Shown: positions 50,631 to 57,692 of the stretch, in pieces
Numbering within the stretch: position 1 is the stretch's first letter
Layout: each line of letters opens with the position of its first letter
Assembly: GCA_035623985.1 (NCBI GenBank)
Contig: DASPSJ010000060.1
Location: 198,928-262,927, forward strand
Direction of reading: 5' to 3'
Origin: DAHUYF01 sp035623985
Lineage (GTDB): Bacteria > Pseudomonadota > Alphaproteobacteria > ATCC43930 > CGMCC-115725
Length of the DNA: 64,000 nt
Translations under genes and position numbers: made by a program
The notes under the pieces: model-generated
What the model saw: the letters and a program-made list of their open reading frames with translations, nothing else
Databases searched by the model: none
What the model was told of the DNA's origin: nothing

Positions 50631-50642
50631 GCGGCAGGTCCA

Positions 50643-51527
50643 ATGCCGGAGGACGCTCGCAAGAGCTTCACTCTCTGGGTCGAGATAACCGAAGCATGCC
50701 AGTACAAGTGCCGCTTCTGCTATAACGAGTGGCGCTCGTCTCCCGCGCGTCTTCATCGGTCGATGTCCCTCGCGGTCGTCCCCGAAGTCGCGGCGCTGGC
50801 GCGGCGATTGTCCGAAGAGTTCGAGGTCAGCGTCGTCCTGGCCGGCGGCGACGCGAGCGCGCATCCGCACTTCGTCGACATCGCGACGACGCTTGCGGCC
50901 TCCGCGCCCGTCGTGATCGTCACGCACGGCGCCGACATCGCCCCCGCCATGGCGGATCGCTTCGCCGCGCTGGGCAACGTCGCGCTGCAATTCTCGGTGC
51001 CGTCGCATGACGAAGAGCGCTATCGGTTCCTCACCGGCGGCGGGCGGCTGGACCGCGTCATTGAAGGGGCGCTCTATGCATCCTCCGCGGCGATCCCGCT
51101 TTCGATAAGCGCCGTCTTGACGAAAGTGAACGTCGACGACACGGGACCCATGGTGCATCTGGCGCGCGAGCTCGAGGCGGACTACGTCATCTTCAACCGG
51201 TTCCTGCCGTCGGGCCGCGGCGTCCACTATGAGGAGCAATTCGCCATATCGCAGGAGGTCTTCGCGGAGGCACTGGACGAGGCAGTGGCGGTCGGCCGGG
51301 CGAGAGGGCTCAAGGTTTACGCCTCGGGCGCCTTGCCGGGCGTCCGCAACCGCAAGGTCGCCTCGCCGAAGATGACGGTGTCGGTCGACGGCAAGGTCAG
51401 CATTTGCAGCTCGGCGGCTTCGATCCTCGGCCCCGTCCAAGAGGACGGCGACAGTCTTCTCGGCAAGTACTACGCCTTCTGGAACTCCACCGACCGTCTC
51501 GCGGGCTGCTTCTGCTCGACCCTTTAG
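50643..51527 (+). CDS. Radical SAM enzyme with short Cys tail, probable peptide maturase
   Basis: A 294-residue radical SAM protein. The [4Fe-4S]-SAM motif is C19-x3-C23-x2-C26 (CQYKCRFC) and VVLAGGDASAHPHF takes the place of the GGEP motif. The barrel continues to FNRFLPSGRG. Beyond it are Cys255 (VSICSSAAS), Cys289 and Cys291 (AGCFC close to the end), too few for a full SPASM domain but enough for one auxiliary cluster of Twitch type. The enzyme follows a 58-residue peptide by 12 bases. RiPP radical SAM enzymes normally crosslink or epimerise such peptides. GGCAGG precedes the ATG. There is no RRE-like N-terminal domain; leader binding, if any, is unknown. Confidence 0.82.
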   Translation: MPEDARKSFTLWVEITEACQYKCRFCYNEWRSSPARLHRSMSLAVVPEVAALARRLSEEFEVSVVLAGGDASAHPHFVDIATTLAASAPVVIVTHGADIAPAMADRFAALGNVALQFSVPSHDEERYRFLTGGGRLDRVIEGALYASSAAIPLSISAVLTKVNVDDTGPMVHLARELEADYVIFNRFLPSGRGVHYEEQFAISQEVFAEALDEAVAVGRARGLKVYASGALPGVRNRKVASPKMTVSVDGKVSICSSAASILGPVQEDGDSLLGKYYAFWNSTDRLAGCFCSTL

Positions 51528-51582
51528 CGTCATTTCCCATCAAGAGAGCAGTGCGGCGCCATCGCCTGAGGCCCGGCAACGC

Positions 51583-52581
51583 TCATAGCTCCGGCGCGTC
51601 GGATGTTTCGGTCAGAGCGACTGAAATCACTTCAACGGCTGGTTTTGGTTCGGCGCCATCTGCCGCTTCCTTGTCGGGATTGCATTTGCACTTGCACCGA
51701 TAGGGGTCCAGTTGGCGCGCTTCATTGACAGACCCATAAAAGACGAAACGAGTCACAAGCCCCCACATCTCACGTTCGGCGTCGATGGAATCGGGCAGAC
51801 ACAGCCCCATCTCCGTTGCCAGCTTCGATCGCCCGATATTGACGAGGGCCTGCACCGTCGCCGCCCAGTAGCTCGAGGCCACGACGGCAAGTCTATACCA
51901 AAGGTAGCTGGAAAGCAGCGCCGCGACCGCCCAGACCAATATCCAGCCATTGCGGCGCTCGATGACGCCGAGCACAAACGAAACCACCCCAAAGGCGATG
52001 CTGAGATACACCAGCGCCACGAAGAAATCCACGCTGGCGCGCGATTGGTCAAGCTCATCCTGAAGATATTTGGGTATGACAGCGCATAGCTCGCTCCACA
52101 TCGTTTGGGAATCGAGTTCGAAGCGCGAGCTCCCATAAGTTTCGAACGCGCGCAAGGCATTGCCAAGGCGCGTCGGTGCGATCTCGTCGTCCTCATCTGG
52201 AAAGCGCGACCATTTCTCCAGCTTCAACTCGGCAAGCCACCCCGTCGCCCCTTGTCCCGGCTGAAGCGAGGCCTTGATCGCTCGCTGCCGAGCCACGCCG
52301 CGCTTACGCAAGCAAGCGGGCCACAACAGATAGCCCTCGAGTACGCGATAGAGCGGCGTGGACACAGCATTGAGGAATACGCCCAGTCCTGCCGATATGC
52401 CGACGAACACGCCCGATTGTTCCGTGCTCGACAGGTCCGCGAACCGCCAGGCGAAGCGGAGATCCTGCAATTCCGGAAATATGAAAAGCCAAAAAGCACC
52501 CAACACCAGGGCGCTCGGAAATATCCATGCATACAGAACCGCCGCGTTGCCGCCGGCCAGCCCTTTGAGCAGATCGGACAC
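51583..52581 (-). CDS. Membrane protein with Cys-rich tail, convergent to the radical SAM gene
   Basis: A 332-residue protein with hydrophobic helices near the N terminus (YAWIFPSALVLGAFWLFIF and GVFVGISAGLGVFLNAV) and around residues 190-230 (FFVALVYLSIAFGVVSFVLGV, GWILVWAVAALLSSYLWY). The cytoplasmic C-terminal tail holds DPYRCKCKCNPDKEA, three Cys in five residues. No family was recognised. The start is GTG 52581 with AGGAG a few bases upstream. It converges with the radical SAM cassette, 55 bases apart, and follows a Pro/Gly-rich small gene on the same strand. A shared role with the cassette is possible but unproven. Confidence 0.6.
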   Translation of the reverse strand: MSDLLKGLAGGNAAVLYAWIFPSALVLGAFWLFIFPELQDLRFAWRFADLSSTEQSGVFVGISAGLGVFLNAVSTPLYRVLEGYLLWPACLRKRGVARQRAIKASLQPGQGATGWLAELKLEKWSRFPDEDDEIAPTRLGNALRAFETYGSSRFELDSQTMWSELCAVIPKYLQDELDQSRASVDFFVALVYLSIAFGVVSFVLGVIERRNGWILVWAVAALLSSYLWYRLAVVASSYWAATVQALVNIGRSKLATEMGLCLPDSIDAEREMWGLVTRFVFYGSVNEARQLDPYRCKCKCNPDKEAADGAEPKPAVEVISVALTETSDAPEL

Positions 52582-52640
52582 TCACTCCTCCCCTCTCGCG
52601 CAGACGCAGCCGCCACCTGCGAGAATTCTGGCTCTGCGAT

Positions 52641-52949
52641 CTATGCTCCGCGCGGCCCCGGTCGGCGCGGGCTGGGCGGCGGCGATCCGCCCCGCTTCGG
52701 TGGCGCAGATGGACGCGGCGGTGGTTTGCCGGGTTTTGGCGGTCCCGGCGGTCGTACGCTGGGCTTTCCCGGTAGGCCCGGCGCTGGCAGGCCCGGCGGT
52801 GGCTTGCCGGGTTTTGGCGGTCCCGATGGCGGCGCGCCTCCGCCCGCCCCTCCGCCCGCCTTTCCCGGCCCAAGCAACGCGTTTGCTGCCAAATCCATGG
52901 AATACAAGACCGCGATCGCGGAAATCACGTTTGCCGAGAATGGTTCCAT
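52641..52949 (-). CDS. Small Pro/Gly-rich protein
   Basis: A 102-residue frame. The N-terminal about 27 residues (MEPFSANVISAIAVLYSMDL) are hydrophobic. The rest is a proline-glycine-lysine run with GPPKPGKPPP present twice, giving a collagen- or linker-like tail. GGGGGAG lies 7 bases before ATG 52949, which favours this frame over a longer overlapping one (52582-52983). It ends 60 bases before the Cys-tailed membrane-protein gene, so the two may be an operon. No cysteine is present and no function is assigned. Confidence 0.5.
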   Translation of the reverse strand: MEPFSANVISAIAVLYSMDLAANALLGPGKAGGGAGGGAPPSGPPKPGKPPPGLPAPGLPGKPSVRPPGPPKPGKPPPRPSAPPKRGGSPPPSPRRPGPRGA

Positions 52950-53210
52950 CGTGGGACTCCCCCTCGAAGCGCGAGTTTATCAATCATTTTCCGCTATGTC
53001 AGCTTGACTCGAAATGGGAATTTTCTCTTTTCTCAAGAAGAAAACCTTGCCGAATTGACGCCGCCGCGCGTCCGCCTGGCTCGGGTCATGGCGCGGAGGG
53101 CGAGAGCGACCGAGACGCGAACGGAATCACGTTGCCTGCACGGCCTTGCCGACGGAAAGCCGCCACGCAGCGAATATGAGCCGATCGTCTGGTGCCTCTT
53201 GGCATCCAGC

Positions 53211-54368
53211 TCATCCCGGCGCGGCCCACTTCCCCGCGGGACGCGCCGGCGCCGCGCGGAAAGCCGCGGCGAGAGCATCCCAGGCGGGCTTGCGCGCGAG
53301 CGCCGCATCGAAGGGCAACGGCCGCGAGGACAGCCCGTCCTTGCGCCAGCCCTGATCGTTGCTCTCGTGGCGCACGATCCAGCTATGCCGGTCCGACAGG
53401 CCCCAGGTGACGACGACGCCGACCGAGGGTTCGTCGAGCGCCGCGTCGAGAAAGCGCGCATAGGCGTCGGCGACGAGCCGGTCGCGCGGCGCGATCTCGG
53501 CCGGCGCGCGCGCGTCGGTGACGTCGAGCTCGGTGACCTGGATGCCGAGCCCCAGCGCCGCGACATCGGCCAGGAAGCGCCGGAACTTCACCGGCGAGAA
53601 GGGATCGCCGCCGACGTCGAGATGCGCTTGCACGCCGAGCGCGTCGACCGGCGTCCCCCTCCGCTTCGTCCGCTCCAGCAGCCGCAGCACCGCCGCGCGC
53701 TTGCCGTCCGCCTCCGGCGTGTCGTGGACGATGCCGTATTCGTTGACGACGAGAGACGCGCCGGGATCGGCCTCGCGCGCCGCGCGATAGGCGAGATCGA
53801 GATAATCGGGACCGACCTCGTCGAGAAACACCGTCTTGCGCAGATCATCGGCGCGGCCATGCCCGACATCGATCGGTTCGTTCACCACGTCCCAGCAGAA
53901 GACGCGGCCGCGATAGCGCCGGCACATCTCCGTCACCCGCCGCACCATCGCGCCCTCGGCGCCCGGACCGCGGGGCAGCGCCTTGAACCAGTCCGGCGTC
54001 CGCCAATACCAAAGCAGGGTGTGGCCGCGCAGAGCCAGGCGATGGCGCGCGGCGAAATCGACGATCCGGTCGGGGATCGAGAAATCCTCCTCGTCCGGCC
54101 GGCGGCTCATCCACTGCCATTTCATTTCGTTCTCGGGCACGATCGCCGAGCATTCGCGCAGCACCAGCGCGGTGAAATCGTCACGCGCGGCGAGCTGCGC
54201 CTCCTGCACGCAACAGCCGTAGAGGATCCCCTTGGCCGCCGCGAGATCGCGAAGCGCGGGCGGCGCGGCGGCGGCGGCCGGCCGGGAGCCCGGCCGCAGC
54301 AGCGCGGCGACGGCGCCGGCCATTGCCGACCGGCGCGTCAGGACCGGCAGGATGTTCCCCTTTCGCAT
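53211..54368 (-). CDS. Endo-1,4-beta-xylanase, GH10 family
   Basis: A 385-residue secreted glycoside hydrolase. A twin-arginine-like leader (VLTRRSAMAGAVAALL) precedes the catalytic barrel. The acid/base Glu is in FCWDVVNEPIDV and the nucleophile Glu in IQVTELDVTD. Other GH10 marks are VPENEMKWQWM, LRGHTLLWYW and VVTWGLSDRHSWI. It cleaves xylan or related beta-1,4-xylo-oligosaccharides outside the cytoplasm. Two Met codons (54368 and 54377) precede the leader and neither has a strong Shine-Dalgarno. No other carbohydrate-degradation genes are adjacent, so it is an isolated enzyme here. Confidence 0.92.
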   Translation of the reverse strand: MRKGNILPVLTRRSAMAGAVAALLRPGSRPAAAAAPPALRDLAAAKGILYGCCVQEAQLAARDDFTALVLRECSAIVPENEMKWQWMSRRPDEEDFSIPDRIVDFAARHRLALRGHTLLWYWRTPDWFKALPRGPGAEGAMVRRVTEMCRRYRGRVFCWDVVNEPIDVGHGRADDLRKTVFLDEVGPDYLDLAYRAAREADPGASLVVNEYGIVHDTPEADGKRAAVLRLLERTKRRGTPVDALGVQAHLDVGGDPFSPVKFRRFLADVAALGLGIQVTELDVTDARAPAEIAPRDRLVADAYARFLDAALDEPSVGVVVTWGLSDRHSWIVRHESNDQGWRKDGLSSRPLPFDAALARKPAWDALAAAFRAAPARPAGKWAAPG

Positions 54369-54823
54369 GCGCAGCATGCTCGGCCGGCCGCGCGCGGCGG
54401 TCAAGCCGGCGTCGCGACGAGCGCGCAAACCCCTCCCGCTTCCGGTCGAGACTCGAGGACGCAGCATCCGATGGACGAGACGACGGACCCGCGCGCGCTC
54501 GGAATTATTCTAGGAATAGCGTGCGCCCCAACCTCTCCCCTCTACGGACTGGGAGAAAAAGATGGCCGCATGTCCTCGACGACGGCCGCGTCTTCGCGCA
54601 AACACGCGACTGCGGCGACCGTCCGTCATCGCGGCGGCGCGTTGCAGCGACGTTGAACGCGATGGTACGCCCGAGAGAAAGAGTTGAATTAAATAGTGCT
54701 TCCGTTTAATTTCTGGATCCGCATTTTTGACACCCGCGATCCGAGAATTCAAAACAACAATAAGACACGTAAATCGCGTCAACGTCCGAGCTGCTGGTGG
54801 CACGAATTCGGGAAGGGGGAAAC
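54369..54823. other. Gene-free region before the response regulator
   Basis: 455 bases between the divergent xylanase and response-regulator genes. The right half is AT-richer and contains a perfect TTGACA (54727-54732). Seventeen bases later only CAAAAC is found, so the -10 is poor. No supportable coding frame or repeat was recognised; a frame at 54510-54803 on the minus strand has no Shine-Dalgarno and no recognisable content. Confidence 0.4.
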
Positions 54824-55177
54824 ATGCAGGGCAATCCGGTCGTGCTCGTGGTCGACGACGATTCCTACACGCGCCAAGCCGTCATTCAGGCATTGGCGGA
54901 CGACGGCATAACCGGCATCGAAGCCGCGTCGGGGCAGGAAGCGCTGCGCATCCTGAGCGGCGACCGAAGCATAGGCTTGCTGCTGACGGACATCATGATG
55001 CCGGGAATTGCCGGCACGACCTTGGCCGATCGCGCGAGCGAGGTACGGCCGGACGTGAAAATCATGTTCATGACGGCCTATGCCGCCGCCGCCGGATCGG
55101 GCATTCCGCTGATCGAAAAGCCTTTCGGCACCGACGCGCTGTGCGCGACGATCCGGGCGATGTGCATCACGAGCTAG
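54824..55177 (+). CDS. Single-domain response regulator (receiver only)
   Basis: A 117-residue CheY-type receiver. The acidic pocket is VVDDDS, the phosphorylation site Asp is in LLLTDIMMPGIAG, Thr in IMFMTAYA and Lys in IEKPFGT. No output domain is present. Such stand-alone receivers act in phosphorelays or bind targets directly. AAGGGGGA precedes the ATG by about 5 bases. No kinase gene is adjacent, so its partner lies elsewhere. Confidence 0.88.
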   Translation: MQGNPVVLVVDDDSYTRQAVIQALADDGITGIEAASGQEALRILSGDRSIGLLLTDIMMPGIAGTTLADRASEVRPDVKIMFMTAYAAAAGSGIPLIEKPFGTDALCATIRAMCITS

Positions 55178-55403
55178 CGCGGCTTCCGGCGCGGCCATCG
55201 CGCGACGCGGCCTGCATCGGCCGAAGCGAGCGGCACGTCGGTAATTTTTCCTTCATCGGGCTTTGACCCGAAAATCCGCCCTCGCGCCTGGCGCGGACCA
55301 AAGCGCATCCTGCCGGCGCGCGGCTCGCTTCGGGCAACAACGCGCTCGATGCGCGCCGGTCAAGGGCTCGCCTGGACAGTCCGCGCCGGCGCCGCCGAGG
55401 CCG

Positions 55404-55865
55404 TCACTTGGCGGCGGTGGATCCACCCGTGGCGGAAGGCGGCGGCGTCGGCGGCAGATAAGCATTGGTCCAGCCGGTCTGCTTGGCCGCGTCCGTCGTG
55501 ACCACCTGCGTGCGCGAGGGACCGTCCCGGTCCAGAATCTGGATCGCGGTCTGTTTTCTGACGACGCGGCAATCCGGCGCCGGTCCCGGCGCCGCGGCCG
55601 CGGGATCGCCGGCCAATTTCATCTGATAGCGGACGAGATCCTCGCGCGACTTGCAGAAGAGCGCGCCGACATCGAGCCGCGGCCATGGCTCCGGCACGAT
55701 GGTGACCGGCGCCGGCGCCGGCGTGGTGGATTTTTGCGGCGTCTGTTGCTGGCCGCCGCCTTGCGGAAGGCCGTGCCCGCCGCCCCACTGCGCCTCGGCG
55801 GCGGAAGCCGTGCTGAAAAGCAGCAGCAGCGCCAGCGCCGGCCCGCTCCATGCGCGGGACGGCAT
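55404..55865 (-). CDS. Hypothetical secreted protein
   Basis: A 153-residue protein with a Sec signal peptide (SRAWSGPALALLLLFSTASA, cleavage near AEA-Q) and a Gly/Gln/Pro-rich stretch after it. The compact part (about residues 60-125) has two Cys (LFCKSREDLVR and PDCRVVRK) that could form a disulphide. The C-terminal tail is Pro-rich (LPPTPPPSA). The start is uncertain: ATG 55865 begins directly with the signal peptide, while upstream Met codons would add an Arg/Pro-rich segment. No known domain. Confidence 0.55.
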   Translation of the reverse strand: MPSRAWSGPALALLLLFSTASAAEAQWGGGHGLPQGGGQQQTPQKSTTPAPAPVTIVPEPWPRLDVGALFCKSREDLVRYQMKLAGDPAAAAPGPAPDCRVVRKQTAIQILDRDGPSRTQVVTTDAAKQTGWTNAYLPPTPPPSATGGSTAAK

Positions 55866-56014
55866 TGCGATCTTGCCGGGCGGCCGGCGGGGTTCGACGC
55901 GATCCATCGGTCTCACGTGACGTGCCTGAGCCCTTTGCCTGTCGTCATGCTAGCGCTCCGGCGGCCGCTTCCGCAACGGCCCGGCGGCAAGACGCGGCGC
56001 CGCGCCGCCGCCGC

Positions 56015-57052
56015 TCAAAAGGACCGGAGCGCGGGGGCGGGCCGGAGGCGGCCCGCCTCGCGGCCGGCAACCGTGTGGAGCGGCGGCATCAGGAACGGCG
56101 CGAGCGCGGCGCGCTGCTCGGGCGCGAAGCAGCCGAGACGATCGAGCACCGTCGCCATGGCAAGCTCCGCCGCGCGCCCGCCGCCGTCATCGATCTTGAG
56201 CGCGACGCCAAGCCCGAGCGCCGGCAGCGCCGCGCAGAAAACGCCTTCGGCGCCGGGCTTAAGCCGCACCGAGGCGGGCGCCGCGGTCAACACCGCCGAG
56301 GTCATGCCGCCGGTGCCGTCGACCATGAGAGGCGCGGCGGCCATCGCATCGAGCAGGCGCCTTGCCGCCGCGCGGCGATGCTCGCCGAGGCGCGCGGGAT
56401 CGGCGAGCCGCGCCATCGCCGCCGCCAACGCGCCGAGCGGCACGGCGATGACGGGGATGCCGCAGCCGTCGCGCCCGCGCGGCGCCCGCGCGAGGTCGAG
56501 ACCCGTCATCTCGCCGATGGTCCGCGCAACGCGCTGCTGCACCGGATGGTCCGGCTCGATATAGAAGCGGGTCGGCTCGCGCCGCCATACCGCCGTGGCA
56601 AGAAAGCCGGCATGCTTGCCCGAGCAGTTGTTGTGAAGCTGCGAGGGCGCGTCGCCGGCGCGCAACAGCGCCCGATAGGAGGGCTCGTGCCGCGGCGGAT
56701 GCGCGCCGCATTCGAGATCCGCTTCGCCCAATCCGATCCGGGCAAGGACAGCCGCCACCGCCGCGACATGGAAAGGCTCGCCGCGATGGGAGGCGCAGGC
56801 CAGCGCCAATTCCGCCGCGCCGAGGCCGAAGCCGTCGGCCGCGCCGGTCTCGATCAGCGGCAGGGCCTGGATCGGCTTGAGCGCCGAGCGCGCAAAGACG
56901 AGCCGATGCACATCGCCCAAGGAGCGCGCGATCCCGCCGGCGGCGTCGGCGACGGCGACGGCGCCGCGGTGAAAGCTTTCCACCGTGTCGCCGCGGACGA
57001 TCTCGACGAGGACGGGCGAGGCTTCATCGGAGGGAGCGGTCACGGCGGACAT
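56015..57052 (-). CDS. L-asparaginase, ReAV (Rhizobium etli type, COG4448)
   Basis: A 345-residue asparaginase of the class typified by ReAV. All five key residues known from that enzyme are present with a constant offset of +8: Ser56-x2-Lys59 (ARSALKPIQ), Cys143 and Lys146 (NNCSGKHAG) and Cys197 (RDGCGIPV), corresponding to S48, K51, C135, K138 and C189. These form the serine-lysine catalytic unit and the metal site. It hydrolyses asparagine to aspartate in the cytoplasm. It has no relation to the E. coli AnsA/AnsB fold. Confidence 0.92.
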   Translation of the reverse strand: MSAVTAPSDEASPVLVEIVRGDTVESFHRGAVAVADAAGGIARSLGDVHRLVFARSALKPIQALPLIETGAADGFGLGAAELALACASHRGEPFHVAAVAAVLARIGLGEADLECGAHPPRHEPSYRALLRAGDAPSQLHNNCSGKHAGFLATAVWRREPTRFYIEPDHPVQQRVARTIGEMTGLDLARAPRGRDGCGIPVIAVPLGALAAAMARLADPARLGEHRRAAARRLLDAMAAAPLMVDGTGGMTSAVLTAAPASVRLKPGAEGVFCAALPALGLGVALKIDDGGGRAAELAMATVLDRLGCFAPEQRAALAPFLMPPLHTVAGREAGRLRPAPALRSF

Positions 57053-57692
57053 GCGGCGCGGATCCTGCGGGAGATGGCGACTTGCGGGACATCATAGAGG
57101 ATGGACGGCAGCAGCGGGGGAATCGGCGCGCCGCCGCCGTGCCAATCCCGGCTTCTTTCGAAGAAGCGAAAAGCGGCGCCCGAGATGGAGGATCGCACTT
57201 CCGCGACGCGCTTGTCCGTCTCACTCCCTCCGGTCCGCAGGGCTATCGCCTATGAAATTCACCACGGAGGTTGAGCCGCGAAGCGGATCAACGAGGACAC
57301 GGAGGATTGAAGTTGGGCGCGCTTTGCCTGCCTTCGCCACGAATTACGGGGACACAATACCTGATTCAGCGACGACGCGGCGCGGCGCGACAAATACCCC
57401 ACCTCACCCGGCCTCTCCACCCAAGGGGCGGAGAGGGGAAGATTCGCGCGACTGTGAATTATGTATTATGTCCCTGAAATTCCCAAGGGGCGGAGAGGGG
57501 AAGATTCGCGCGACTGTGTCCCTGAAATTCGGGCAAAGCGCGGCGCTCGCCGCTTCTCCACGCTCTCGGCGTTCTCGTACCCAATTCTGATTACGGGTAC
57601 TCCTTCGAGTGCGGCCCCTTCCCGATGTGGTCGTTGTTTCGTCTTATTGATGCTGTATCATTCGATACGGCGCAAACCCCGCGAGGGAAGCC
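57053..57692. other. Gene-free region with repeats
   Basis: 640 bases between the asparaginase and cyclase genes. The left third has no recognisable feature. The middle holds the REP-like repeat block described separately. The right end has an imperfect inverted repeat with arms GTACCC (57577-57582) and GGGTAC (57595-57600), located about 110 bases before the cyclase start, which could bind a regulator. Confidence 0.5.
57341..57530. repeat. BIME/REP-like block with 37-base direct duplication
   Basis: A 27-base unit (57341-57367, starting GAATTACGGGGACACAATAC) recurs inverted at 57456-57482 and in part at 57513-57530. A 37-base unit (CCCAAGGGGCGGAGAGG.. at 57420-57456) is repeated directly at 57482-57518. 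The first unit resembles sequences I associate with REP-associated tyrosine (IS200-like) transposases, though no such gene is in the window. The 37-base unit shares the GGGGCGGAGAGGGG core with the palindromes at 17.7 and 49.2 kb. Confidence 0.65.

Noticed and set aside
52582..52983. 133-codon frame overlapping the Pro/Gly-rich gene
   Set aside because: It has no clear Shine-Dalgarno; the 52641-52949 frame has GGGGGAG at correct distance and a more coherent sequence.
54510..54803. 97-codon frame on the minus strand in the xylanase-regulator gap
   Set aside because: There is no Shine-Dalgarno and no recognisable content, and it overlaps the likely promoter of the receiver gene.
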